DNA of 64,000 nt from Caprimulgus europaeus (GCA_907165065.1 OU015529.1:8295054-8359053); one strand, 5' to 3'. Counted from the first letter of the stretch, positions 13,101 to 27,972 are shown. Notes: a model not told the origin generated them from the letters alone. A program made the numbers and translations.

Positions 13101-16100
13101 ATCATCTTCTCCAAAAAAGTTGCTTATTTGAAAGTAGCAAATGGGTATCCCTTTGAGATCCTGCTGCAATCCTTGGGAATAAACATAAAGACAGCCTTTT
13201 AATGCAAGCTCTTGCTTGTTCACTGTGCTTTTTCACAGCCATGAGTCTGTACCTGGGACAGCCTACCACGTCAGACTCAAATTGTTAAAAAGTCCCATCC
13301 TAGGTAACATGCTACCTACAACTCTTGACGTTCCTGGCCAGCACTGACCTCCTAGCGCTATGAAACCAGATGATTTTTTTAAAAAAAAAAAGCAGAATTG
13401 GCTATTAAAAACAAAATTCCAGGGAAGAAAAAGTAATAGTCAGTGACTTCTGCCAACTGCTTGTCATTGGATTAGGCAGGACCTTGCATGAGTGTTTCAA
13501 AGAGAGGAAATGACTGAGTCCCTGTGAATGTTACGCTCATGGTAATCATAATGTTTTTTTTTCCTGTAGTGGTGTAGAAAAGATGAAGTATGGTCTCAAT
13601 GGTTCTGTTGACTAGGTGCACTAAAAAGTGTTAGCTTTGAACTCCTTTCTCCTAAATAGACAATTCTTACCTTTTCTAGTGCAGCTCTCTCTAAAACCAG
13701 AGCTCTGAGTGAAGCAACAGAAGTTCATGAGAGGATTTCACTGGGTTGGCCCATTGGGAACCATAGCTGAATACTTAGGGTTAAGGCAGCAAGGCATTTT
13801 GAGATGCTAAAGGATTGGGGGAATGGCTAGGAAGCCATTTGCTCTTTCTCAAGTCAGAGAAGCAACTGAACATGAGAACAGTAAAGTTATGTGCTTAAAT
13901 ACACACATATATATAAGAATAATAAAGTTATTCCAAGAACGCACCCCTTTTGGATTAATTAAAGAAAAGGTAAGGATGGCAGTGGTCTGCCTTAGAAACA
14001 GTCTACTATTAAAGTAAAGCAATCAAAATCTAGTTCATTTTGAATAACAATATTGAACATTTTTAAACTCTTCTAATTTGAAGGGGGAATCACATTATTT
14101 GTTTCATTTAAAAAAAAATCAATAACTACCCTTAAAACATAAAGTTGGTGCATTATTAACATAATAGAAATTAAAGCCATGAAAATCTGTGAAAACACCC
14201 TAGGAGTATTGCTATCTGTGTATCTTAACAAATCTTGTCGTTGGTAGACTGGACCACACGATGGCAGTGTATTGTTGGATAAAGATGAGGACTCTGCTGA
14301 GCTAATCTGAAAACCAACTTCACAGATTATACTTTTACCTAGTGTTACAGAAGCTTTTTTCTTTTAGGGTCATAGAATACTAATTTTAGCACAAGAAGGA
14401 TTTTCCCAAGGATCTGGTTAAATATATCTGCTAAGAAGCTCTGAAAAACAACACAAGCTTCTTTCCAATAAACCCTAGGGCATGAGAGTAACTTAAAGAG
14501 GTTACAGCTTCTTCTTGATTCCAGACTCCATGACCTTGTGAACAGTAGATCGTCTTTGGATGACAAATATAACTCCATGTTTCCACTCCTGCTGAAGCCA
14601 ATATTAAAACTGTTTTATTTAATGAGAATTGGATTAGTCTTATAATTAAGAACAGCAAAGAAAGATCACAATTCTGATGTGTTTTATAAGAAGCACCACA
14701 GAATGGCCTTTGAAAGGCCACTTCAGAAAGTCTGGGTCGATGTGTGTGACTCCTTTAAAAGCTGAGTGCTCTGGTTTCATCAGTGGCCAGTGCCTCTCTT
14801 GAGGTGGAGAAAGAAGAAGCAATTAACCCACTGACAGATAAGAAGGAGGAATGGAGTGTCTGAGTGCTTGGAGTCTGATCTTTCCTCAGTGTCAATTAGT
14901 GATAACTGCTAAACTGAGTGTTTCTTGAAAGCTAAGTTTCTGTACATGACCTTTTGCCTTGGTCATTAGCTGCCAAGTCAAGCACCCACTGCTTTGGTCC
15001 TGTAAAGCAAAAGAAAGGGGTGGGGGGAGGAGAATTATACCATAAAATTGCTCTGTCCCATTAATTTATTTTTTCTGAAATATTCCTATCCATAATGCAC
15101 AGCATGGTTGCAAAACAAAGTAAGCAAAAAGTGTGAGAGGGCTTTAGATGGGACACAGCCCATCCCTCCCAGCCCACATCTGTTGAAATTTAACTTTCTT
15201 CCAATGTGTAAGGAAGGAGTGGCACAGTGTGCTTGGATAGTAGCTGAGTTCTGGTAGATAAGAGGCAAAACAAATTCCAGAATTAGGACTCCTTGCCTTC
15301 CCCCTTCTGAATGGAGAGCTGTTAGCTCAAGGCCTGCTGAGTCTTAGCTGTTACACAGCTGGGTGAGAGGGGCTGTTTCTGAGGAAACCAAACTCATCAG
15401 TTTGGCTGAGATTTCCAAAGGTAGGTAAAATGTTTCAGCTTTATACATTGTTGGGTTTTGGAGCTTAGCTTTATTTAGGAGCTGTAGAAAAATCCCAGCT
15501 TTGCATTTTTACACACAATTCTGTAAACACCAACGTTAATTGAAGACCTTGCACAGTTGCAGTCAATATTAGCTGTATGTGCAATATCTGACAGTCCACA
15601 CTCACTGCTCATTTCCAGCCAGTGGGGTGTCAGTGGTGCAGTGGGGCAGTTCATAAAGGTGAGATGCTTGGGCCATGCCCTTTCCTGATAGTGCCTTAGG
15701 GACAGGCTGCAGGCTGGGTGGATAGTTGACAGCAGCAACCTGTTTCTATCTGCTGTAATTTCCTAGGTGACTCCCCATTATTTCATAAGATATGTGACAG
15801 GCAAGCTCAGGGTCTTACAGAAAAAAGGGTTTCAGGAACAAGCTGCCACACTGGAACTGTTCATGTGTGCCACAGGTAATTCCATGCTGGAACCTGAGGG
15901 ATACCTAAGAAACCTACCCTCCAGAGACAAGATGTGTGAAGTGCTCAGGGAGTGTCACCAGTGCCCTGCTGCCATCTGTCCCAAACTCTCTGCAAATACA
16001 GACACAGAACAGCTTCAGGCAGGCTCAGTTCCCATGGACAAGTATAGATCTATGCAGGTGCAAGGAACCCAGAACTTCCTTGAAGCATGAACATGCTGTA

Positions 16101-17670
16101 GGATTAGCTACAGTGTGCCAGGAGAAAGGTCACAGCACACGGCATCCCCTGCCATGTGATACAGGCAGAAGGTATTTGATATATTCAGCTGGCAAGACTG
16201 GACACATTTAAGCCAGTGGAAGAGGTTGCCATGAAGCTCTTCTCTAAGCCTAGAACCTTATTTCCTGCATATCTGTTGTGCCTCTAGATGCTTGCCCATT
16301 AGTTTAGGACCTTTCACAAACATATTGGATGAAGCAGAGATTTGTCCTTAAAATTTAACAGCAAAAATCTTTTGATTTTCCAAACATCATTTGGCCTCAA
16401 CCTTTAGGAGTTACCTGCAAGAAGTGGTTTTGCTTGGTGGAGTTAAGCATCAAAAAACCCTGTAATGTGATTGCATTTGGTATCAGTGAGGCTTGGGCCC
16501 CTTCTTTCATCTAGTAGGAAGAATACTAAATTCCCTCATATCACTCCCAAAGGACTTTTTTGCATGTTTACAGCACGTCTGATGCCCATAAGATCACCTT
16601 CTCTGAAGAACTCAGTTCCCTCTCTGCACAACTGTATTTTGTAAAAAGATTAATGTTCCAGTTCTGGACACTGTTGCTTATTTTCTCAGTGAAAGCTAAT
16701 TTACAACATGGGACATGATTAGGAAACATCCATAAAAATCAGAGTATGATCCTGTTGTATTCTGAAAAACAGAATTTAATTTAGAACCTTGGACATAAAT
16801 AGATTCAGGACTATATCTAAACAGCTTCTGTCTTGTTGATTGTTTTCTCCTTTTTATAAGAATGACTCACAGATTCATGAGGATTGGCTGACACTGACAC
16901 CAAAAAAGAATAGTTTGATAAAGTTCTAGAAAAACACACAAAAGCAATGGTTTATGAGGTAATTTCCTTCCCTCTGCCAGTATCATATAATCCTTTACAG
17001 AATATTTTTTCTCTTTTGCCCTAAATTTTCCCATCTGATGTGTTCAGAATTTCAGATTACAATTTTAAAATACTTTCTGGTATTTAATGTGAACAATCCT
17101 TTTCATCCTTTCATTACATTACAGGTTGTTTCAGTAGTAAAAATATTATTTCCCAGTGCTGTGAGTCTGGCCCCATATTCCTCATTCCTGTCAAAGGTTA
17201 GGTAACACTGGTTACACCCATGTTTGTTAGCCACTGCCTTATGAAAGACATTAAATATGTACTACTCAAGCACCTTAATAACTTTCACTCTGCTCTGAAT
17301 TCCCTCCAATTTCCCATTAGGCTTTGTTACAGTTATAAAGATTAATAACAAGGATTTAATTTTGTTTCTCAACTTCCAAGTCATCTTAATGTAGCTCAAG
17401 ACATAACAGTAACATGAAGAGAACAGCAGGTCCAGCAAGAGATTAAAAGAGCAGCATGATTCTGAATAAGCTGTAAACTTTAAAAAAAAACCCAAAACCA
17501 AAAAAAGGAAGGGCAGCTAAGAAGCTGTTAAAGGAGCCATCCAGAGAAAACACCAGTGCTGATGCATTTCATAGCAGAAAAATGACATGAAGAGTTTTCA
17601 GCGACCTAAATCTATGGAATAGTTGATAAGAAATGCAAAACATGTATGTGATAGAAATAAAAACAAAGTG
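10143..17670. other. Intergenic AT-rich DNA
   Basis: No supported gene. A (TG)n/(TA)n microsatellite lies at about 12855-12883. A 107-codon open frame at 15767-16090 (+) has no recognisable domain, and no paired splice signals were found for it. Confidence 0.5.
12855..12883. repeat. (TG)n(TA)n microsatellite
   Basis: A dinucleotide tract changes from TG repeats to TA repeats. Such compound tracts are typically length-polymorphic. Confidence 0.85.
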
Positions 17671-18580
17671 ACTTGGATATAGGACTTGAAGGACTGCTAA
17701 CCAAGTTCGCTGATAATACCAAACTGGGAGGTCCTGTGGACACTCTGGAGGGCAGAGAGGCCCTGCAGAGAGATCTGGATAAATTAGAGAGCTGGAGGAA
17801 TTTGAACAAGGACAAGTGCCCGATTTTGTACCTGGGACATGGCCACCCTGGACACACACAGCCTGGGGAACGAGAGGCTGGAGAGCAGCCCTGCAGAGAG
17901 GGACCTGGGGGTTCTGGTCCATGGCAAGTTGAACATGAGCCAACAGTGTGTCCTGGCAGCCAAGAGGGACACCTGTGTCCTGGGGGCATCCAGCACTGCA
18001 TTGCGAGCCAGGCGAGGGAGGGGATCGTCCCGCTCTGCTCTGCACTGGGGCGGCCTCACCTCCAGCACTGGGGGCAGTTTTGGGTGCCACAGGATAAAAA
18101 GGATCTAAAGCTCCTGGAAAGTGTCCAGAGGAGGGACATCAAATTGGTGCAGGGTTTAGAGGGGAAGCCGTATGAGGAGATGCTGAAGTCGCTTGGTTTG
18201 TCCAGCCTGGAGAGAGGAGACTGAGAGGAGATCTCATTGTGGTCTAGAACTTCCTCACAAGGGGAAGAGGAGGGGCAGGCACTGAACCCTGCTCTCTGGC
18301 CACCAACAATAGGACCAGAGGAAATGGCAGGAAGATGTGCCAGGGCAAGTTTAGGTTGGACATGAGGAAAAGGTTCTTCAGGAAGAGGGTGGTGGAGCAC
18401 TGGAACAGGCACCCCAGGGAGGTGCTCATGGCACCAAGCCTAACAAGATTCTAGAAGCATTTGGCCAAGGCCCTCAGACACATGGTCTGAATCTTGGGAT
18501 TGTCCTGTGCAAGGACAGGAGTTGGACTTGATGATCCTTGTGGGTCCCTTCCAACTCACAACTTTCTGTGATTCTGTGAT
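17671..18580 (+). mobile_element. CR1 LINE fragment (3' part), sense orientation
   Basis: This is a 5'-truncated chicken-repeat-1 retrotransposon. It opens inside the reverse transcriptase at the motif-C region. The expected catalytic FADD reads FADN here, so the second aspartate is changed. The usual CR1 carboxy-terminal region follows but is broken by frameshifts: one frame is open over 17673-18224 and others take over. It ends with the CR1 3' UTR hallmark, a TTGGACTTGATGATCCTTGTGGG-like stretch, then CCTTCCAACTC and two copies of the ATTCTGTG 3' repeat near 18563-18580. It is dead as an element. Confidence 0.93.
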
Positions 18581-21500
18581 ATATAACTGTGGATTACAGC
18601 AATGATATTTCAAGAGATATTTTCCAAAAGCAGGTGAGAATCTGGGGTTTGTCCCTGGACTTCTGAAAATCTTTTCTATATTCTAAAAGGCAACAAGGAG
18701 CTGCTGATGTGGGTTTTAACTGATGTTTGTTTATGCACCTATTTTTATATTAGACACAGGGGATCTTCCAGGTCAGTTAGGAAAGGTCAGATTTTTCCCA
18801 CTGATGCGGAGCTGGAGACTATTCATTCCTTACCATTATTTGGGAACTCTTTGCTTGTTGTCTCTGACTGGCAAGAGTTTGCAGGTGGCAAAAGCAGTGG
18901 TCACCTTTCTGGTGCATTTCTAAGCTGACACTAGTGTTTCAAGTGGGAAGGTGAATAGTTTCAGTGACATCATGCAGCTGTAGCTTTTTTTTACTCCCCT
19001 AGGTCCTAGAAACTACTAGAGTATGTAATTAGGACAGCAGATTTGGATTATTATCAGAAGCAAATGAAACAATCGTGATTTAGCACAGGAAAGAACATAC
19101 AAAATTAAATATTGACTGTAATAGAAGTATGTCACAAGGTAGCAATTCTATATTTTGTGGTAGCACTTCAACTTAAGTTTGAACCATATTATTCCTTCTC
19201 TGACGTGTCTTCTATGTCTGTCTGCTTTGATGCATTTGTACTGTTAATCCTCATTCCAGTCTCCTGACACAGTTGCAACACATAGGTGTTGTGCATCTGA
19301 ATGTTGAAAATAAAAAAAAGAAGAAAAAAAGCTAGTAAAAGCTAAATAATATAAAATGAAAACTTTAAGCTAGTCAATAAAATCCATAAATGAAGATGTC
19401 AAGGCAGATGCCTGACATGAGATTACTACCACTGAATCACAGACATTTTTGGTTCACGTGCCTGGCTGCTTTTTATTCTCAAAGCTTTATACAAGAGTTG
19501 TTCAGCTGCTGCAATGGGCCTGTTAGTTGGAGTGTGGGAATTCACTGTTATTTGCTTGGGCCTAAGTAAAGTTGTGTCTTGCCTGCACAACAGTGCTTCC
19601 AGAAGTACCCAGGAGAGCCTCAAGAAACAGGGAGGTTACTAGAATAACCCTTGATCTTGTTTGCACACCTGAGCCTCTTCTTCTGACGTGTGAGTGGCTG
19701 CATAGTGTGATTCTGGTGTGTTGGCTAGCGTCATAGGGCAGGTGATTATTCTGGCAGTCTACTGGTCATCTTTTGGGAATGTTCTGTCTCACCATTTGAT
19801 GTTCTTGCAGCATGTCTTCTAGTTTCTTGGCTTGTATGGCTTGTTCATAACTATTCAGGATTCTTTCTAATTGGGTGGTAGATGTTGGAATTAAAATTCT
19901 CTCTTCTGCCCTTGAGCACCACCTGGTGAGTCTAATCAGGCAGAGCTGTATGTCAAGAGAGCTTTATCCTGCAGTTGTCTGTCCTCTATGTTCAATTCCA
20001 ATCTTAACAATTTCTTGTTATATGGAAAAATGCCTCTAAACCACTCTTATAGTGTACTTGGAACCCTACTTGGTTCTTATATACATTATGTGACAGTATG
20101 AGCTGAACACAGTATTCCAGGTGAGAGCATCATGTTTAACATTGCTTTGTATCTGAGATAATTTTTTAAATTCTGTTCCTCTGTACATCTTAAACTTTTG
20201 CTTATTGCTTGAGAGCTGCTGAGTGGTGTGTGGTTCACCAAAGACAGCAAGATTTCTTGCTGTGATTACTTCAGTGGTGTTTACAGGATATTCAAATTAT
20301 TCCACCCGAAGCTGTCCTGCATTTGTTTTCCTTGTGCAATGCTGAGATACCGTTGCTAATCTAAAATGTAATCTTTCTGCATCACTAGGGTCTGATTTTA
20401 GATATGCATCACATTTCATGGTGCTGGTGGTCTAAAATACCATCTTTGTGTTTCTGTAACATTGGGACTAGAACAATGAGCTTGCTTCAGATTTACACTA
20501 TTGGAATTGTAAGCAGAACTTGATTGATTTCCTCTGCAAAGTTAAGCTTGCATATTAACTTGGCTGAAGAAAAAGGTCACATCAAAGGGCACAAATGAAT
20601 CAGCTGGGACACTGTCATTTGCTGTGCAGTGAGCACTGGCTGCATGTTTCTGGAGCTCCTGTCATAACATTTTTTTGTATGTTGGATGCTCAAAAAGGAA
20701 GCACGGGGAGAGTAACACTGAAAAGGTCTGAACATTTTCTCAGTGATTGAGTGCTTGTCAGTTTTGTAGAGAGCACTGAATGAAGCCTCCAGGCTCCTTC
20801 ATTTATGCCTAAGAAGAAAAGGTAAGCTAAAGATATAAATTTATTGTAAAATCCAGGCCTTGGGACAAACAGGGTTTGGTCTGCACAATGCAGCATCTTT
20901 TATTGCTTTTGTGAAATGTAGGGGCACAATCACAGACTTATGTTCTCTCAGATTGGTTTAACTTTAATTTCAGATTTTTGTCGATTGTTCTTGCATTTGG
21001 GTTTTGTGTGTAGTTTTGTTTCTAAGATATGTTTGGTTCATCACCAATATGTTGGCAATTGTGGTTTTGGATCTATGGTACATGTCTGGGCCTGAAGGAG
21101 CCAATCAAAGTGGTATTTATCCAAAAATGTTACTGGGTTTGGGTTTGTCTGTCAACTCCAAGCCTGTGTATGGTTGTTTTGTAAGGAGTTGATTTCCATT
21201 TTGTTCTTGCCTGAGTGTGTTTAACTTCCATTGGCTTTAAAGAAGGTCATGCAAAGCTGTTGAGGAACAGAACAAGCACTGCACAAACAAAATAGATAAT
21301 GAGAGTGGAGTTTCTGAAGGTGATATTGTGCCATTCTGAAGATGTCCTTGGCTGTTGCAGAATGCTTAGATAGTAACAACCGCCAGGAATGCTTTTATCA
21401 TCTCTGTTTGCCCAAGAGTCTGCAACCTTTCCTTTCAGATGCTGGCCTTACACAGTTTTCTGTGCTTGTCACCTCTTGAGTAGATTAGTGTAGTACATGG

Positions 21501-22574
21501 TATCTTGAGTAATACACTGCAATCATTGGAAGCTTTGGCTGCTGTGGAAAGTGGTTGCTGCTTTATTTAAAGAGAATGCTTCAAGTGTTCAAAGTCCTGA
21601 CCAGTTTGAATCCAGCATGATTTTAAAATCATCTGTCTGGATGACTTCTAATTCCAGGAGTTGATGTAACGGCATGAGTACAGGCTTACGGCCTCACCAT
21701 TCCTCTCTTCCCTACTATACACCTTGAGGGAGTTGAATATAAGGAATTAGGGAGCCTTGACCCAATAGGCATGTGCTTAACTTGCATCTTTTGTACATTT
21801 TAAGCTTTTGATTAGAGCATAATTTTTTTTGTGTTCTCATAAATTCTCCTGCAGAAGTGGCTGATTTCAGTAGGAAGGAGTGAGGAACCTCTACTGGGGA
21901 AATTTTGCAAAGAATTTAATTTGAGCCCTTTTAGCAGGGTTTTGTAGGTTTGAGAGAGTGGCATGCCTGCTGGTTTGTGGGGATGGCTGTGAGGCAAAAA
22001 AGTATGAAGTTGTGGTCAACCTTTTTGTCTTGTACTGGAAAAGTACAAGCCTTAGGTCCCTCTTTGTTACTTTTAAACATAAATCCACATTTCACTTCAG
22101 CTTTGCATCATAAGTCTATTTAATATAGGCATATAAATGAAATCTGACATCTGTGCAGTACTGTAGTGTATACTTCACATTGGGTTACACTGCAGAACCC
22201 AGCAGTGGAAGACAGCCTAGCTAGCACTTTACCTGAAAACAGAGATACTAGGCAGATATGAATCCCTCAACTCATTGCATCCCTCTCTTTCCAGATTCAG
22301 AGTGGGTGTCTCACAGGGCCACTGACAAACTCTTCTGAATTCTCAATAGATTTTTTTTTTTGAGAGAGAGTTTAGGAGATCTTTCCTTTAAATATTTAAA
22401 CTTTAAATGCTTTGCAGGCTTATTGTTTTGCTCTTTTGTGACAATTGACATTACTCACATCAAGATATTTAAAAGACCTCTTGCTGTGATAAAAAGAAAT
22501 CTAACTGGCTCAGGCCTAGACCTTTAAATGTATTTGAAGACTTCAGTGCCTGACCCTGCCTGTCTCTAATGAGC
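18581..22574. other. Intergenic, no gene seen
   Basis: Unique-looking AT-rich DNA between two CR1 fragments. Open frames are short and no splice-supported exon or RNA gene was recognised. Confidence 0.5.
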
Positions 22575-22800
22575 CTTGTAGGTAAATTTAGGAAGAAATT
22601 CTTTCCTGTGAGGGTGGTGAGACGCTGGCCCAGGTTGCCCAGAGAAGCTGTGGATGCCCCCTCCCTGGAAGTGTTGAAGGCCAGGTTGGATGATGCTTTG
22701 AGCAACCTGGTCTAGTGGAAGGTGTCCCTGCTCATGGCAGGGGGGTTGGAACTGGATGATGTTTAAGGTCCCTTCCAACCCAAACCATTCTGTGATTCTA
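22575..22800 (+). mobile_element. CR1 LINE 3' fragment, sense orientation
   Basis: A short CR1 tail. It contains the stretch for the end of the ORF2 protein (AGGAAGAAATTCTTTCCTGT, CCCAGAGAAGCTGTGGATGCC), then GGTGTCCCTGCTCATGGCAG, GGTCCCTTCCAACCCAAACC and the terminal ATTCTGTGATTCT. The 5' boundary is approximate. Confidence 0.92.
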
Positions 22801-24127
22801 AATGGAGTTCTCAGCTCCAGGATTCCCTCAAGCAACTTATAGGGAAGAGCTGGGTAACCCAGAGCAGCCCCACAGGTGTCAGCAGTGCGGAGAGGAAATC
22901 TTACTAGCCAAGACAGGAACATCAAGAATTGTGATGGAATTAAGATGGTCTTTGAGCAAGAAGGCACTTCTTTCAGGACTCCTAAACATGAAATTTCTTC
23001 TGGAGTTAGAGGCATATTTAAATCATCATCATGAGTGTGTGAGCAAGAGACACGAAGAAAGTAATAGATATGCCTGCAGAATGCTGATATCTCCTGAATA
23101 TGATTTGGAAACATCCTGAACCTCCTAATCTTGATTGCAAGAGAAAGTTCAAGTCTCCATGTTAGAACACCAGAACATCTGTTTGTTTGGAAGCAGGGAA
23201 AGACAGGCACCACTATATACATCTAGACAACTAGTCATCTTTTGGCTTTGCTCAAAGCAGCTGAAAGGATCAGAAAGCACTTGCAGTGAAAATACAGAAA
23301 GTCATACTTTAAATGTCTTGCTTCAGATCACTGAAGATCAGCTGGAGCTAAAACTGTGAGCAGCTTAATAGCTGTGAAAGAATATCAGCATGGCAGTAAC
23401 TCAGGTACCTACAGGCTTAGAAATATGCTACAGTAGGACTTTGAGAAAGCAGTGGTCCTGACTGGTGAGCAAGGGCCTAGAAAGAGACCAGTCTGTAACT
23501 CTTATCTAGTGCCCCTGCTCAGCCAGTTGAGAAGGGCAGCCAAATACAGAAGCATTATAAACAGAAGAGCCTATAATGAGGAGATTTAGCAGTGAATTGA
23601 AAGGAATTATGATTGTAATTACTCATCTAAAATTGCATTTTTGCCTACAAACTGTACTGCATCGAGAGGGAACTATGGGATGTATCCATGTAAAACTTGT
23701 TCATACAAAACACACAGAAGATTTCACATGTAAGTACAACTGCTTCCCTCCTTTGTCTCTGATAACTGTATGTATCCAGTCATTCAGAGTTCTTGAAATT
23801 TCAAATACTTGTAGGAAGACACAGTTTTAAGAGAACCACCTCAAGGCAAACTTAATTTTCTTTCCAGCAAAAATCCTCATAATTGCAAACAGAGTGTAAA
23901 ATCTTGCAAACACATGGATACACAGAAACATCTATTACAGGGGAAAGTACTTGTGCCAGTAAGGTTGTCAAAGGACCTAGAAATGGAGACAGCTTTCCAG
24001 CTGGTTTTGAAAAGCAATTTTACAATTAATCTCCTGTGATTTTCACTGAGGAAAAGGTGCCTCTGTGAATTTGAAAAATCAAGATAGGCATTTAGCTATC
24101 TCTGAGTGCTCTGAATGCTGGACATTT
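22801..24127. other. Intergenic, no gene seen
   Basis: Open frames of up to about 105 codons (22802-23119 +) lack any recognised domain and are not bounded by convincing splice sites. Confidence 0.45.
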
Positions 24128-24465
24128 CATAGAATCATAGAATGAATTATAGGTTGGTTTGGGTTGGAAGGGACCTTCAAAGGTCATCTAGTCCAACCCC
24201 CCTGCAGTAAGCAGGGACATCTTTACTGGATCAGGTTGCTCAGAGCCACATCAAGCCTGACCTTGAATATCTCCAGGGATGGGGCCTCCACTACCTCTCT
24301 GGGCAACCTGTTCCAATGATCCACCACCCTCATACTGAAGAACTTTTTCCTAACATCCAACCTAAATCTACCCTTTTCTAGTTTAAAACCATTACCCCTC
24401 GTCCTGTTGCTACGTGCCCTTGTGAACAGTTCTTCCCCAGCTTTCTCACAGGCACCTTTCAGGCT
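24128..24465 (-). mobile_element. CR1 LINE 3' fragment, antisense
   Basis: Read on the minus strand it ends with the CR1 3' tail. On the plus strand this appears as CATAGAATCATAGAATGA, then GGTTTGGGTTGGAAGGGACC and the CATCTAGTCCAACCCCCCTG block, followed by degenerate sequence for the ORF2 carboxy terminus. It is truncated near 24465. Confidence 0.93.
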
Positions 24466-27400
24466 TCCTCTTTCTGATGTTGAGCAGCTATGTCTCAGAG
24501 AAAGCAGCAGTAAATTAGACTCTTTGAAAATCTAAAATTAACCATTTAGAATTAGTGAGCATTTCTGAACTATTTTTTTCTCCACCTTAAGTCTTGAGAG
24601 ATACTGAGGCCTCACAATACCCGTACAGTGCTGTGGAAAATGAGTTATGGATGCCTGTGAAAAACTGACTTTTAAACCTCTTGTTTGAGTTATCTGAAGT
24701 GCAAAATCAAGATGATGAGAGTTAATTGTGCTGCTTTTGTATTTAGTAAATATCCAGCATTGAAAAATTTGAAGAAGGAAGGGTGACTATAAATAGTTAT
24801 TCGTGGCAACGTTTGGATTGCTTACATGTCCATTGTCCGCATGATCCGTTTATGACTGGGCATACAATTTTAAATTAAAGTCATTCCAAACCCATTTATC
24901 TGTGGAAAGTGCCTCTCAGATCTTGCATCACTGAACAGGAAGATGTATTTGATACAAGCACCGTATTTTCCCTGTAGCTATATACAGTATTTCACGTCTT
25001 ATTAACATAATCTATCTACAGTGAAGTTTATAGGCCTTGACAGATAGCACCTCGGGTGAGAAAAGGGATGACAGAGAAAATTTACTTTTACAAAGTCAAT
25101 CTTTCTGGATCTGTTCTTGGACAGCTTGATACTAAAGGCTATAAACATAGACTGGAATCTGAAACCTTTTCTGCAATGACCTTGTTTTAGAAAATACTAT
25201 TCTTATCTCTCCCCATGCTTATTCTTCTCTCAGCAGTCACTCCTCGCTGTACATTCCTCACCATGTGCTCCTCTGTTCCTTGAACAGTACCTTCATATTT
25301 ATGTTTTTGTTTACTACTCATTTTTATTTAAGCCATGCAATCTGAAGACCTACTTTATGCTACTACCAAAACTACATCAAGTGAACCATTTGATTTCATA
25401 TAGTTTTGTTGCCTCTGTTTCTTTTCCATTTCTTTGGAAGAAGGCTTTTCCAGGAGGAGGACTGCTCCTGCATTGAGCTCTACATTAAATTATACTTTAA
25501 TGGCTGTAGTTTTGTACATTCAAATTTAAAATTGCCCCTTCTTTATATTAGTACAAGAAGATCACTACTTTCTAAATAACACAGCAGTCATATACAAGCT
25601 TAAGGCAAAGGACTGAAAATACAGACTCAGCCAAAAGTGCAGTCCTTCGGAAGAGAGATGGCAAATGGATTTGAACAGTATTTTTACACATATTTCACTG
25701 TTTATAAACAGTGTCAAACACTTCTTTTTGTATGAAATGTTATGCTGCCATTCTAAACAAACCAAATGCGGTTTCCTGTGGTGGTGGCTTTTTTTTATTG
25801 TGCTTGCACCCTTCCCATATGACACACATTTTCTGTAGCTCATTTTAAAGAAGCAGCTACATTTACTTTCACTGCCTTATGTTTCAAAGCCAGGAGACCT
25901 CGGATGAACAAAGATCATCTGAGGTGTGGACACATTCGTCTCAGTGCATTTGCTCTATTTGGATTTCCAAATGTCCTTGCTGAGATCTGCTGGTGTTGCA
26001 AGTTCCTGAAAGCAATCTAGGCTCCTTTTCAGCATGTTCTGTCCTCGCTAAAAAAAACCCCCAAAATCCAAAGAACTGCCCCCCCACACACACACCCCCA
26101 CACACACACAAACCCCCAAACTCCTGTTGTGTAGCAAGCATCTTTAAAACATCTGAATCCAAATTCTGTGACAGTCATTCTGGTGATGGAGACAGTCACA
26201 GTCTCTGTGTAACAGCACAGATTAGTGAAGTGCTGGCTAAAGACTATCTGTGTTAGAAACATTGGCAAACGTTACATCCTCTGCTGTACAGATCCCAGAT
26301 ACCCCGGCAGCTGTCACCTCACCTCAGCATTTCAGGGCCTGATTTAAAATTATCGAAAGCAATTGGAGATTTTCCATTGATTTAAACAGACTTTGAATCC
26401 AGCTGAAAGAAGCTGCAGCCAGAGTTTGCCATCATATTTTCAGTACAAAAACGCATGGAATATTTTTGTGGTCAATGGAAATCCTGGTTTTATAAGATAC
26501 ACATGCATACACAGTGTATTAAAATCATCAGCTGTGTCTTTTTCTAAATGGTAACCTTAACTAAGAAATAAAATCCAGATCTTTTATTGCAACTTATGGG
26601 GTCAGTGTTACATGATTCTTCTTTTGTCAATGAAAAAGTAAATTAATATGATTTCGTTATGTTTCTTTAAAGGATTAAAGCATCGGCTTTATGGTAGTTA
26701 ATTTAAGAAAGTGGAAGTATTTAAGGGAGTATTAGTTTTTCTCCTGAACAAATTCTTGGTTCATTGAATTACCAGACGTGCGCAGTTTAGTAATAATTTA
26801 GGCTAAACACTTAAAGGAATGTCAACAACATTCTTTTCTGCTGGCAAAGAAGGCTAAAATAATAAATCATTATTGAAAATACCACAGGCAACTCCAACAG
26901 ATTTAATAAAAGGAAGGATGTTTCTTGAGTTGCATGTGCCAGTTTAAAGATTTTGGTGCAGTTTGTTGTATTTAAATGAGAATGGACAAATAACGAACTT
27001 CTCTGTTATGCTTTATGCTTCATCAAAGCAAGATTTGGATCATGGTTTCTGATTTCAATTACATTTTAAGTCAGTACAGCTCTACCATTTTTTTTTTCTT
27101 TTCTTTATCTGTTACTGAATTCTGAAGTCAGAGACAAACTATTTTCTAATTTACACTTGTGTAAATATAGGAAATAACTTATTTTTGGTTATATTTTTTA
27201 TGTAGCTGTTGTAATTAATTCAGTATTCATTTATAGAAACTAAATATATTACGAATTTCAGTGATGCTTATCTTGTATAAGATGAAGTACTTTTCTTAAA
27301 AGATTCATGTGTTTGTTAGGTGACTCTTGGATTGTCAAATTGACAATTTTACTTTTTAATTACTTGTTACTGCTCATGGTAATTCCTCACCTTTGCAGGA

Positions 27401-27972
27401 ATAATACAACTTACTGAATCATAGTCTTTATTTTAGCATGCTAGGCACCATGTTTAGAAATCATCCCAAACTGGTATTGACGTCTTTCTTCAGAAAGATC
27501 TTACAGCAAGTGATAGAATGGTATTATCTTATGGAATTGGCATCCTTTTATGGATTAGGAAGAAAAAAACCAATCAGTCAGAGGTGTCATGTAACCTGTG
27601 GATAGATAAATTAGATATTAAGCAGAAAACCTCACTCTGTTCATTTGGGATATTGTGCATGTTCATTTATATGTGTGTGCCCTCATTAAAGGTTCCAAAA
27701 ATAGAAGTATGTGGTAGTTAAGAAAGAACATACAGAGAGGAGTGACATATCAAGACTTGGAGAAATGTTGATGATACTCAAGACAGCATTCATTTCACAC
27801 ATTTTAACCAAAAGTAAATAAATAACTTATAGTGGTGACTGACTGATGATTTAGCCTTTTAATTTTTACAAATGTGTTAGTTATTGGAATTTTCTTTAAT
27901 GTTTTGTAAGAACATATTTCAACCAGTGGATTCATGCTAAAGTATCTGCTTCCACTATATCTAGGAGTATTT

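Noticed and set aside
15767..16211. Open frames of 91-107 codons
   Set aside because: No family recognised, no good flanking splice sites and no start context. Length is within chance expectation for a 64-kb window.
17569..18412. Several long open frames on both strands around 17.6-18.4 kb
   Set aside because: All lie in or opposite a CR1 fragment. The catalytic motif is changed and frames are broken, so these are not host genes.
22566..23222. 218-codon minus-strand open frame
   Set aside because: Its lower-coordinate part is antisense to a CR1 tail and the remainder has no recognisable motif or splice signals.
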